A program made the translations under genes and the position numbers. Shown in pieces: positions 49,770-57,958 of a DNA stretch of 64,000 nucleotides; within the stretch, counting starts at the first letter, position 1, and every line of letters begins with the position of its first letter. The stretch covers positions 186,001 to 250,000 of the forward strand of contig NZ_CP115670.1 of NCBI RefSeq assembly GCF_027886475.1, given 5' to 3'. This stretch comes from Corynebacterium sp. SCR221107 (lineage in GTDB: Bacteria > Actinomycetota > Actinomycetes > Mycobacteriales > Mycobacteriaceae). The notes beneath the pieces were generated by a model that saw nothing but the letters and a program-made list of their open reading frames with translations, ran no database searches and was not told the DNA's origin.

Positions 49770-50488
49770 GCTTGGCCACCTCGTTCGCCTGCCCACATGG
49801 CGCGCTCTTCCTCAATCCTTTCCACGAGCAAGCGGGTGCCCTCCTCGAAGGTCATGGTGTTGACCAGGGCGGCTACATCGTTGAGGTGCCTGGCGAGGTC
49901 ACCGTCTAGGGAGTCAGCGCTGGCTACTTGGCCTCGAGAAATGACGCGGGCGAGTTCGTCGAACAGGTCAGCCTCAACGTCGGTGCTGTCGTCATTGCTC
50001 CAGGTGGTGAGTCCGAGGCGGTCGAGTTCGGCCTGGTCAATGGCAACCATCGCCGCAACTAGGCGGCTGTAGTCGCGCCCATCACGCTTAGCGGCGATCA
50101 GCTGGGTTTTCAGATCGGCGGCGCCGAAGACCTGACCTAGGGTGGCTTCGCGGGCGATACGGTCTTTCGTGTCCTCCCACTCACGCTCTCGGCGCTGTTT
50201 CTTAGCTTCGCGCAGGTAGCGGGCGTGTTCAATCTCGCGGCAATCCTGGCAGATGGTGACGGTGATATGGCCAGCGGCGGCGCGTTTAACGTCTTCGTCT
50301 GTCAGGGCGAACACTCGAGATCGGCGGGGCATTCGACTTCCGTCTTTCATGACGAACGATTCACCGGTGCTGTTTCGGTGGTCAATGAGGTGTAGACTTA
50401 CTGGTTGCATGACATTCTCCTTCTCATAGGTGGTGTTTCCCTCGTTGGACGCGGCAACGTCCACGGGGGTTTTCTTCGCTCTTGGCAT
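49766..50488 (-). CDS. Element protein of unknown function (240 residues)
   Basis: The protein begins MPRAKKTPVDVAASNEGNTT. A Cys pair (ITVTICQDCREIEHARYLRE) suggests a small metal knuckle, and a strongly charged coiled-coil-like part follows (AKKQRREREWEDTKDRIARE), then helices (SRLVAAMVAIDQAELDRLGL, ARHLNDVAALVNTMTFEEGT). ATG 50488 follows GAAGGAG. It lies between the early HTH gene and the small genes. No family is known to me. Confidence 0.6.
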   Translation of the reverse strand: MPRAKKTPVDVAASNEGNTTYEKENVMQPVSLHLIDHRNSTGESFVMKDGSRMPRRSRVFALTDEDVKRAAAGHITVTICQDCREIEHARYLREAKKQRREREWEDTKDRIAREATLGQVFGAADLKTQLIAAKRDGRDYSRLVAAMVAIDQAELDRLGLTTWSNDDSTDVEADLFDELARVISRGQVASADSLDGDLARHLNDVAALVNTMTFEEGTRLLVERIEEERAMWAGERGGQA

Positions 50489-50501
50489 GGTGGTGTCTCC
50501 T

Positions 50502-50774
50502 TCAGGGTCGGATGGTTTTGTGTGTGACCTGGCACATCATGAGTGCTTCCTCGAGGTAATCGTCCACGTCGGCGCGCTCTAGCGAAGCACCATCACTGTC
50601 CAGGTACGCGAGGACGCGGACGGCCTCGTGTGCGTCCGAGAACACGAGCAGGGGTTCACCGAGCACTGAAAGTGCAACCCACTCCTCTTCGACCGCGCCC
50701 AAGTAATCGAAACCGGTGGTCACAACCGCGTTGCTTAGCGTGAAAACGTCCTTGATTCGTTGAAGTGTCGCCAC
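50502..50774 (-). CDS. Small element protein (90 residues)
   Basis: GTG 50774 follows AAGGAG. ATLQRIKDVFTLSNAVVTTG ... WVALSVLGEPLLVFSDAHEA ... LEEALMMCQVTHKTIRP. It is mixed alpha/beta and unassigned. It is the second gene of the early minus-strand operon, 11 bases after the AlpA-like gene. Confidence 0.6.
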   Translation of the reverse strand: MATLQRIKDVFTLSNAVVTTGFDYLGAVEEEWVALSVLGEPLLVFSDAHEAVRVLAYLDSDGASLERADVDDYLEEALMMCQVTHKTIRP

Positions 50775-50785
50775 GGTGACGCTCC

Positions 50786-50983
50786 TTAAGCCGCAGGGAT
50801 TTCGTCAGTACGAGTTTTGATTTGGCTTTCAACCCATTCGTCAACGTCTTGAGGACGGTAAAACACGCGGCGCCCAACCTTGTAGAACTTCGGACCAGTG
50901 CCGTCGTAGCGCTTCTGCGCCCAGGTTTGGCGAGTGGTATTTGGAAACCTCTTAATCATGTCGTCTGGGGTGTAGTCCGACAT
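50786..50983 (-). CDS. AlpA/excisionase-like helix-turn-helix protein
   Basis: The 65-residue protein is a single winged HTH: MSDYTPDDMIKRFPNTTRQT, WAQKRYDGTGPKFYKVGRRV, FYRPQDVDEWVESQ. This is the AlpA/Xis-type fold used by P4-like satellites and many integrated elements to turn on excision and early genes. ATG 50983 follows AAGGAGGTTCC. It is divergent from the XRE repressor, so 50984-51092 is the switch region. Confidence 0.82.
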   Translation of the reverse strand: MSDYTPDDMIKRFPNTTRQTWAQKRYDGTGPKFYKVGRRVFYRPQDVDEWVESQIKTRTDEIPAA

Positions 50984-51092
50984 GGGAACCTCCTTATCTC
51001 ACAGTATCGAGCACCTGTAAACTGTGCCCAAGACAGATATAACCACCACCCACCAAATTTGTCAATATCTAAAATCTTGTAGACTGTGCTTC
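50984..51092. promoter_or_regulatory. Divergent switch region between AlpA-like and XRE genes
   Basis: Direct repeats TGTAAACTGTGC (51016-51027) and TGTAGACTGTGC (51078-51089) are likely repressor sites; the second overlaps the -10 of a leaderless XRE transcript (TAGACT, 7 bases, ATG). Confidence 0.55.
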
Positions 51093-51776
51093 ATGACTAG
51101 TCAGCACCCAACCCTTGCCGAAGTAGTCGGGGAAAATGCCCGCAAATTCCGAGGTAGCCACACACTTCAGGAAATAGCCGTCGCGGGAAAAACCTTTGGA
51201 ATGAGTTGGTCAAGTGGGTCTGTCCAAGCGATCGAGAGAGGAAACTTCAAACCAACAATTGAGACGGTAGCCGCGCTTCTTTTCGCGATCAGCACCGCGA
51301 CAGGCAACCATGAAATTCGACTTACAGACCTATTTGCGCATGACGGGTCAATAAGAATCAGCGAGAAAATACTTTCCTCGTCCGCACATATTGCCCGCTG
51401 GCTTAAGCATGGCACACCCGAAGGAATTGTCGATCGACAAGCCACTTATCCAACTTTGGACGAAGTAATCGCATTGGCGAAACACAGGGCTAAGCGATAC
51501 GAGGAACTCAACCTACCCCCGATCAGTATTGAGGAATTGGCAAGCCTCGAAAGAAAACCGGCGACCCCAACCGAGGAACGGCTGGCGGGTAAGGAAAACA
51601 TGGACGTTCTCGAGCTACGCGCTTGGTCACAGTTTCTTTGGCAAACCACCCTTGAAGATCACCGCAACAAATTGTCCGGACAAAATGCAACGCCCCAAAA
51701 AAAAGGGCGCGTGACCAGGACACTATTAGACGAAATTCTCAAAGCACGAGCAAAGGAACAACATGTCGGCGATTAA
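51093..51776 (+). CDS. XRE-family repressor of the element
   Basis: A 227-residue protein. An N-terminal HTH spans about 8-75 (GENARKFRGSHTLQEIAVAG, WSSGSVQAIERGNFKPTIET), followed by a long helical C-terminal part. The start ATG 51093 has no ribosome site and fits a leaderless transcript from the switch region, as in many phage repressors. It ends inside the integrase gene (14-base overlap), so repressor and integrase are co-expressed. Confidence 0.8.
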   Translation: MTSQHPTLAEVVGENARKFRGSHTLQEIAVAGKTFGMSWSSGSVQAIERGNFKPTIETVAALLFAISTATGNHEIRLTDLFAHDGSIRISEKILSSSAHIARWLKHGTPEGIVDRQATYPTLDEVIALAKHRAKRYEELNLPPISIEELASLERKPATPTEERLAGKENMDVLELRAWSQFLWQTTLEDHRNKLSGQNATPQKKGRVTRTLLDEILKARAKEQHVGD

Positions 51777-52893
51777 GCGCTACGACGTCAAAGGGGGGCG
51801 CGGCTACAAATGGGAAGTACGCTACCGCACCCCAGACCGGAGTACCACCCGGAGACGTGGCTTCTCATCACGCCGCGACGCTCAAAACTTCCTTGACAAA
51901 CTCAACGCAGAAATGCGAGCAGGGGAATATGTGCGCCCCATCGACGGGCGGGTCACGGTAGGCGAACTTGGAAAAGAATGGCTCAAGAAGAAGCAAGTTT
52001 CCGCTGCACCATCACACTACCGGCCACTCGAAAGTGCTTGGCGGCTACACGTGAAACCACGATGGGGAAACACTCCCGTATCAGCTATAACCACCGGGGC
52101 AGTCGAAGACTGGATAACTGACCTACAAACCGGCGAGAAAAAAACCAGCGCCACCCACATTTTGCGTCTCGTTGGCGTCCTCCAGGGCGTGCTAGACGAC
52201 GCCGTGATAAAGAAGTGCCTTCCAAGAAATCCAGCACGCGGCGTGACGAATCTACCGAAAAAGCACGGCAAACGCCACATATACCTAGAGGCCACAGACG
52301 TGCGACGCATTGCCAATGCGACCGGCAATTCCACGCATGAAACGATCGTTTATGTGCTTGCTTACGCAGGGCTTAGATGGTCGGAACTCGTGGCATTACA
52401 AGTGGGAGACGTCGACTTTGAAAAGCGGCGATTAACAATCTCCAAGAACGCTCCAGAGCGAAACCTACGAGAGACTACCAAATCCGGAAAAATCCGATCT
52501 GTTCCTATTCCACAATTCCTAGCCGACATGCTCCAGGAACAGTGCGCAGGTCGAGGAAATGAAGCCCTTGTATTCCCAGGACGCAATGGTTCATTCTTGA
52601 CGCGCCCCAAAACGGAAACTGGGTGGTTTGAAAAGGCTGTAATCGCGGCTGGAGTTCAGCGAATCACACCACATGACCTAAGGCACACCTGTGCCTCGTT
52701 GGCGGTTCATGCGGGGGCAAACGTTCTTGCCCTCCAGCGCATGCTGGGGCATGCGTCGGCTGCAATGACGCTTGACCGCTATGCAGACCTTCTAGATAGC
52801 GATCTTGATAGCGTAGCGGAGGCTCTCAATACTGTTCATTCTCGGACAAATGTGTCCAAAACGTGTCCAAAAGACACCACTGAGGAAAAGTAA
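51763..52893 (+). CDS. int: Tyrosine site-specific integrase
   Basis: The 376-residue phage integrase has an N-terminal arm-binding domain (about 1-55, YDVKGGRGYKWEVRYRTPDR), a core-binding SAM-like domain (60-155), and a catalytic domain with the RHRY set: AYAGLRWSELVALQVG (Arg), ITPHDLRHTCASLAVHAG (His, Arg), MLGHASAAMTLDRYADLLDS (His, Tyr). It joins the element to tRNA-Ser(GGA). The last codons contain the right arm repeats. It is intact. Confidence 0.95.
   Translation: MSAIKRYDVKGGRGYKWEVRYRTPDRSTTRRRGFSSRRDAQNFLDKLNAEMRAGEYVRPIDGRVTVGELGKEWLKKKQVSAAPSHYRPLESAWRLHVKPRWGNTPVSAITTGAVEDWITDLQTGEKKTSATHILRLVGVLQGVLDDAVIKKCLPRNPARGVTNLPKKHGKRHIYLEATDVRRIANATGNSTHETIVYVLAYAGLRWSELVALQVGDVDFEKRRLTISKNAPERNLRETTKSGKIRSVPIPQFLADMLQEQCAGRGNEALVFPGRNGSFLTRPKTETGWFEKAVIAAGVQRITPHDLRHTCASLAVHAGANVLALQRMLGHASAAMTLDRYADLLDSDLDSVAEALNTVHSRTNVSKTCPKDTTEEK
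52851..52880. promoter_or_regulatory. Probable integrase arm-binding repeats, right arm
   Basis: Two GTGTCCAAAA units as at 41819-41848, here overlapping the C-terminal codons of int. Confidence 0.7.
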
Positions 52894-52895
52894 AA

Positions 52896-52922
52896 CCCTC
52901 TGACCTGCAAAAAGTCAGAGGG
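52896..52922. terminator. Hairpin between int and tRNA-Ser(GGA), element-supplied
   Basis: CCCTCTGAC pairs with GTCAGAGGG. It ends int on the plus strand and, read on the minus strand, gives the tRNA a terminator like the one displaced to 41669. Confidence 0.8.
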
Positions 52923-52927
52923 TTTGT

Positions 52928-52953
52928 TGCGGAGGATGTGGGATTTGAACCCA
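52928..52953. repeat. attR of the integrated element
   Basis: The second copy of the 26-bp attachment core; it forms the 3' end of the functional tRNA-Ser(GGA). Confidence 0.9.
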
Positions 52954-53015
52954 CGAGGGTCGTGAAACCCGCACGCGTTCCAGGCGTGTGACATAGGCCG
53001 CTAGTCGAATCCTCC
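52930..53015 (-). tRNA. tRNA-Ser(GGA), integration target
   Basis: The acceptor is GGAGGAT/ATCCTCC, the anticodon loop CTGGAAC gives GGA, the variable arm is long, and the T loop is TTCAAAT. CCA is not encoded. The element restores its 3' end. Confidence 0.95.
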
Positions 53016-53117
53016 AGCGTTCACAGGTGTTCACCTGCGTACTCGGAACACAATACACAAGCGCCACAAAAAACTGCAAATCGCGCCTTGAGTGCGCGTT
53101 TTTGCATGTCATGCTGC

Positions 53118-53133
53118 TTTTGCTTGTCGACGA
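53118..53133 (+). repeat. Dispersed intergenic motif, weak copy
   Basis: TTTTGCTTGTCGACGAC differs at several positions from the motif; listed because it lies at the same kind of place, near a tRNA gene. Confidence 0.3.
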
Positions 53134-53254
53134 CTAAAGCTATGACCGCTGCTACATCGCGGGGTGAAAACGGTGACGTACCACACTGGCTATTGACCTC
53201 GATAGGGCAGTGATTCAAAGTCGACTCAAGCGCTTACCCCACGAGGTAGGCCCT

Positions 53255-53288
53255 GGATTGTAACCCCGTTCGAATCGGGGGCAAGACC
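53255..53288 (+). promoter_or_regulatory. RNA antiterminator (RAT) of the bgl operon
   Basis: GGATTGTAACCCC ... GGGGGCAAGACC matches the BglG/LicT RAT consensus (GGATTGTTAC ... GGCAAAACC), and CCCCG/CGGGG forms the stem. BglG-type protein binding here would block the terminator that shares its 3' bases. Confidence 0.85.
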
Positions 53289-53332
53289 TGAGAAACGAGT
53301 CGACGATGTCGGCCCGTGGCTCGGGTCTTTTT
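53285..53332 (+). terminator. Terminator overlapping the bgl RAT
   Basis: GACCTGAG pairs with CTCGGGTC, then TTTTT. The first bases overlap the RAT end, the standard arrangement for antitermination. Confidence 0.8.
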
Positions 53333-53402
53333 GCATTTCTAGGGCCTGACCTCCTTGTTTGTTCAATTACAACGGCACACAAACTCGGAAGGAGCCATCA
53401 CG

Positions 53403-54768
<1,366 letters not shown>

Positions 54769-54804
54769 GCCAACCGTCCCATCCGCGAAGAAAGGAAGCA
54801 CCTC

Positions 54805-55649
54805 GTGAAGGTCCTCCGCGTTCTCAATGACGACGTGGTGCTCTCCACCCGTCCGGATGGGGCGGAGGTCGTGCTCACCGGCTGGGGCGTCGGTTTCAAG
54901 ATGAAGCCGGGGCAGCTTGTCGACGAAACCAAGGTGACGCAGGTCTTCGTCCCCGAAAACAGCCGCGACGTGGACAACATGGCCCAGCTGCTCGCCGCGA
55001 TCGACCCTGACTACCTCGAGCTCGTGGGCACGCTGCTGGCCAAGCACAAGGACGCCTTCGACGAGGAGTTCGGCTCGCCGACCACCTCCAAGTCGCCGTC
55101 AAGCGCAACGGCATCGACCCAGATCTCAGCGCGCGGCCGAACCCGCTCGAGGCCGAGGTGCGCAACCTCTACCCAGAGGAGTACCGCATTGTCGCGGAGA
55201 TGCTGGGCGCGACCAACTCGTGGTTGGTGAGGCGGGACACGCCGCCGCTGCCGGACTCTGAGGCCACCGCCATCGCGCTGCACCTCGTCAACGCCGGTTT
55301 CCGCACAGAGGACCTCGCCGAGACCTACAAGATGACGGGCCTGTTCAGCCAGCTTTTCGACGTCATCGACTCCGCCCTCGGCATCACCATCGACCGACAC
55401 TCCGTCAACGCCGCCCGGTTCATCACCCACATGCGCTACTTCTTCGTGCGTGTGAACCGGCACAAGCAGTTCGACGAGGGCATGTCGGTGCTGCGCTCGA
55501 GTCTCGAGATTTCCCACCCGGAGGCGGTGATGTGTGCCCACCGCCTCAAGAGCGTGCTCGAGCTGCGGCTGGAGACCGAGCTGCTCGACGACGAGGTGGC
55601 CTACCTCGCCCTGCACGTCGCGCGGCTGGCCAGCGAGGTAGAACGGTAG
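54805..55649 (+). pseudogene. bglG: BglG-family transcriptional antiterminator, frameshifted
   Basis: The first 75-80 codons are good BglG: an RNA-binding CAT domain (KVLRVLNDDVVLSTRPDGAE, LTGWGVGFKMKPGQLVDE) and the start of PRD1 to DAFDEEFG near 55070. The frame is then lost. Sequence in another frame resumes LADHLQVAVKRNGIDPDLSA, EAEVRNLYPEEYRIVAEML and PRD2 (FITHMRYFFVRVNRHKQFDE) to a stop at 55649. A small indel near 55072 is the simplest cause. The surviving CAT domain alone could still bind the RAT. Confidence 0.85.
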
Positions 55650-55722
55650 GGGCCGAGTAGTAGGGGAGCGCCGTGCCCTTAGCCTTTGGGGTTTTCCCGA
55701 ACATGGGTTAGTCTTTATGGCA

Positions 55723-55808
55723 GGACTTCGCATGGCGTTTATCCCGTGAACTCCCCCAGGGCAGGAATGCAGCAAGGGTCAGCGGGCTCTGGCGGGTGTG
55801 CGGAGTCC
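55723..55808 (+). ncRNA. ffs: Signal recognition particle RNA (4.5S type)
   Basis: GGACTTCGCA at the 5' end pairs with TGCGGAGTCC at the 3' end. Between them is the conserved apical part with AGGGCAGGAATGCAGCAAGG and GGGTCAGCGGGCTCTGGCGG. It lies just before aspT, as in mycobacteria where ffs is near the same aminotransferase and dnaX. The exact ends are uncertain by a few bases. Confidence 0.88.
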
Positions 55809-55906
55809 CCTTAACGTTTTGAGGTGTTTTTTCACCGGCGTGGTGTCCAACCTCGGGGAAGTTGGCTAAAGTCAAAGAGACTCTATTGTTCCAAGTCCCC
55901 CGAAGG

Positions 55907-57181
55907 GTGAAAGATTTGTCTCTGCTTGATTTTGACGCCGAGCGCCTCGCACAGTTCAACGCGGAAATCACCGCGAAGTACGAGGACCTGAAGGCTAAGA
56001 ACCTCAATCTGAATCTCACCCGAGGCAAGCCTTCGGCGGAGCAGCTCGATTTCGCCACCCCGCTGCTGTCCCTGCCGGGTGAGAACTACCGAGCCGCCGA
56101 CGGCACCGACTGCCGCAACTACGGCGGACTGACCGGCATCGCCGACATCCGCACCATCTGGTCCGAGGTCATCGGCGTGCCGGCGGACAACATCTACGCG
56201 GGCGATGCCTCCAGCCTCAACATCATGTTCGACCTGATCTCCTGGTCCTACATCTTCGGCAACAATGATTCCCCCCGCCCGTGGAAGGACGAGGAGACGG
56301 TCAAGTGGATCTGCCCGGTCCCAGGCTATGACCGCCACTTCACCATCACCGAGCACCTCGGCTTCGAGATGATCACCGTGCCGATGACCGAGGAAGGCCC
56401 AGACCTCGACGCCGTGCGCGCGCTGGTCGCTGACCCGCAGGTCAAGGGGATGTGGACGGTGCCGGTGTTCGGTAACCCCACCGGCATCTCCTTCAGCGAG
56501 GCCACCTGCCGCGCGCTGGCCGAGATGGAGACCGCGGCACCGGACTTCCGCATCGTGTGGGACAACGCCTATGCCGTACACACCCTCACCGACGAATTCC
56601 CGGCCAACTACAACGTGCTGCAGTTCGCCGAGGAGGCCGGTAACCCGAATCGCTTCTGGTTCATGAGCTCCACCTCGAAGATCACCCTGGCCGGTGCCGG
56701 CGTGTCCTTCTTCGCCTCCTCCAAGGACAACCTCGCGTGGTATGCCTCCCACGCTAATGTCCGCGGCATCGGCCCGAACAAGATCAACCAGCTCGCCCAC
56801 GCCCAGTTCTTCGGCGATGCCGAGGGCGTCCGTGCCCAGATGCGCAAGCATGCCGGTTCCTTGGCCCCGAAGTTCGCCCGCGTGCTGGAGATCCTGGATT
56901 CTCGCCTGAGCGAATATGGCGTGGCAACGTGGACCAAGCCGGAAGGCGGCTACTTCATCTCCCTCGACGTCGTCGACGGCACCGCCTCGCGTGTGGTGGA
57001 GCTGGCCAAGGAGGCAGGCATTGCGCTGACCGGCGCCGGTTCTTCCTTCCCGCTGCACAAGGATCCGAACAACCGCAACATCCGTCTGGCGCCTTCGCTG
57101 CCGCCGGTAGAAGAGCTTGAGGTGGCCATGGATGGCGTGGCTACCTGCGTGCTGCTTGCCGCCTGCGAGAAGCTCGCTTAA
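55907..57181 (+). CDS. aspT: Aspartate aminotransferase, MocR-like subgroup
   Basis: The 424-residue PLP enzyme closely matches the C. glutamicum AspT pattern: LLDFDAERLAQFNAEITAKY, LTRGKPSAEQLDFATPLL, RNYGGLTGIADIRTIW, WICPVPGYDRHFTITE, VPVFGNPTGISFSE, FMSSTSKITLAGAGVSF (PLP lysine), RLAPSLPPVEELEVAMDGVA. It makes aspartate from oxaloacetate. GTG 55907 is chosen because it gives the family N-terminus; no ribosome site is clear, and the open frame reaches 46 bases further up. Confidence 0.9.
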   Translation: MKDLSLLDFDAERLAQFNAEITAKYEDLKAKNLNLNLTRGKPSAEQLDFATPLLSLPGENYRAADGTDCRNYGGLTGIADIRTIWSEVIGVPADNIYAGDASSLNIMFDLISWSYIFGNNDSPRPWKDEETVKWICPVPGYDRHFTITEHLGFEMITVPMTEEGPDLDAVRALVADPQVKGMWTVPVFGNPTGISFSEATCRALAEMETAAPDFRIVWDNAYAVHTLTDEFPANYNVLQFAEEAGNPNRFWFMSSTSKITLAGAGVSFFASSKDNLAWYASHANVRGIGPNKINQLAHAQFFGDAEGVRAQMRKHAGSLAPKFARVLEILDSRLSEYGVATWTKPEGGYFISLDVVDGTASRVVELAKEAGIALTGAGSSFPLHKDPNNRNIRLAPSLPPVEELEVAMDGVATCVLLAACEKLA

Positions 57182-57195
57182 TTTGCTTTCCGACG
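57182..57195 (+). repeat. Dispersed intergenic motif, copy 9
   Basis: TTTGCTTTCCGACG directly after the aspT stop. Confidence 0.45.
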
Positions 57196-57313
57196 ATCAA
57201 GGGGCGCGCCGCAACAACCGGCGCGCCCCTTGAGTCTGCCTACGGTGGCTAGACTAAACAACAATGACACACACCTGTCGAGGGCTAGCAAAAGCAGTGA
57301 GGGCTATTTTCTG

Positions 57314-57865
57314 GTGAATGCAACTGAAATCGCGGCATGGATCGACCAGCTCGTTCCAGGCGAGCTGGTCATCCACACCCCGGTCGACAATGACGATGCG
57401 TTGGACATGGGCACCGTCAACCTGGGGGCGGAGGTATTAGCCACCACCCTGGAATTTAGCGCGGTCGACACCGGGCTGTCCTTCGAAGGCAAAGATGTCC
57501 GCTCGGAGCTTTTCACTGTTGCCCGGGTCTCCGCCGAGACCGCGCTGCTAGCGGTCAGCGGGGCAGCGGAGCTCTTCCGCCGCATGGAGGGCACCCTCCC
57601 CGCCCAGCCGGGCACCTTGGTCCCCGGCATCGGCGATTTCGTGAGCCTGCCGTCAGACATCACCGTGCGGCATGGCCTTTGCGTCGTGCCCTACGTGTGG
57701 GAGGGACAGGTACCGCAGCTCGATGAGCAGGATCGGCTGACCGTTTTGCTGCAGATCCTCATGCTCACCCAGGAGGAGTATGAATATGCAGTGACCTACG
57801 GCATCGAAGTGCTGCAGGAGGAGCTGATGAAGGCTGAGGTCGATATCAACGACTGGTCGCGTTAA
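57314..57865 (+). CDS. Suppressor-of-fused-domain (SUFU-like) protein
   Basis: The product of about 183 residues starts at GTG 57314 after GAGGG; the open frame continues upstream without a ribosome site. It has VARVSAETALLAVSGAAELF, FVSLPSDITVRHGLCVVPYV, LTVLLQILMLTQEEYEYAVT and GIEVLQEELMKAEVDINDWS, as in bacterial SUFU-domain proteins (LMLT(D/E)EE, G(V/I)EALQ). It is placed between aspT and dnaX, as in relatives. Function is unknown; some SUFU proteins are immunity-like. Confidence 0.75.
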   Translation: MNATEIAAWIDQLVPGELVIHTPVDNDDALDMGTVNLGAEVLATTLEFSAVDTGLSFEGKDVRSELFTVARVSAETALLAVSGAAELFRRMEGTLPAQPGTLVPGIGDFVSLPSDITVRHGLCVVPYVWEGQVPQLDEQDRLTVLLQILMLTQEEYEYAVTYGIEVLQEELMKAEVDINDWSR

Positions 57866-57958
57866 GGACCTCGCGCAGGCGCTGGCCGCGATCGTGGCTG
57901 CTACCTGCTTAAACAATCGATGATCGCCTATGTCGCACCCCGTGGGTAGGCTTAGAGC

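Larger units (their letters stand above)
41701..52953. mobile_element. Integrated phage-satellite-like element, 11.25 kb
   Basis: The element is bounded by a 26-bp direct repeat in tRNA-Ser(GGA). It holds integrase and an XRE repressor on the plus strand, and on the minus strand an AlpA-like HTH, small unknown genes, a TOPRIM-ATPase replication protein, and a capsid module. I find no terminase, portal, tail, lysis or lysin gene. An IS3-family element lies inside. That content fits a capsid-encoding satellite that depends on a helper phage, or a prophage after a clean loss of other modules. Confidence 0.85.

Noticed and set aside
53221-53330. tRNA-like reading of the region before bglF (TTCGAAT loop in a CCCCG stem)
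   Set aside because: There is no acceptor or anticodon arm; the flanks GGATTGTAAC and GGCAAGACC identify it as a BglG RAT.
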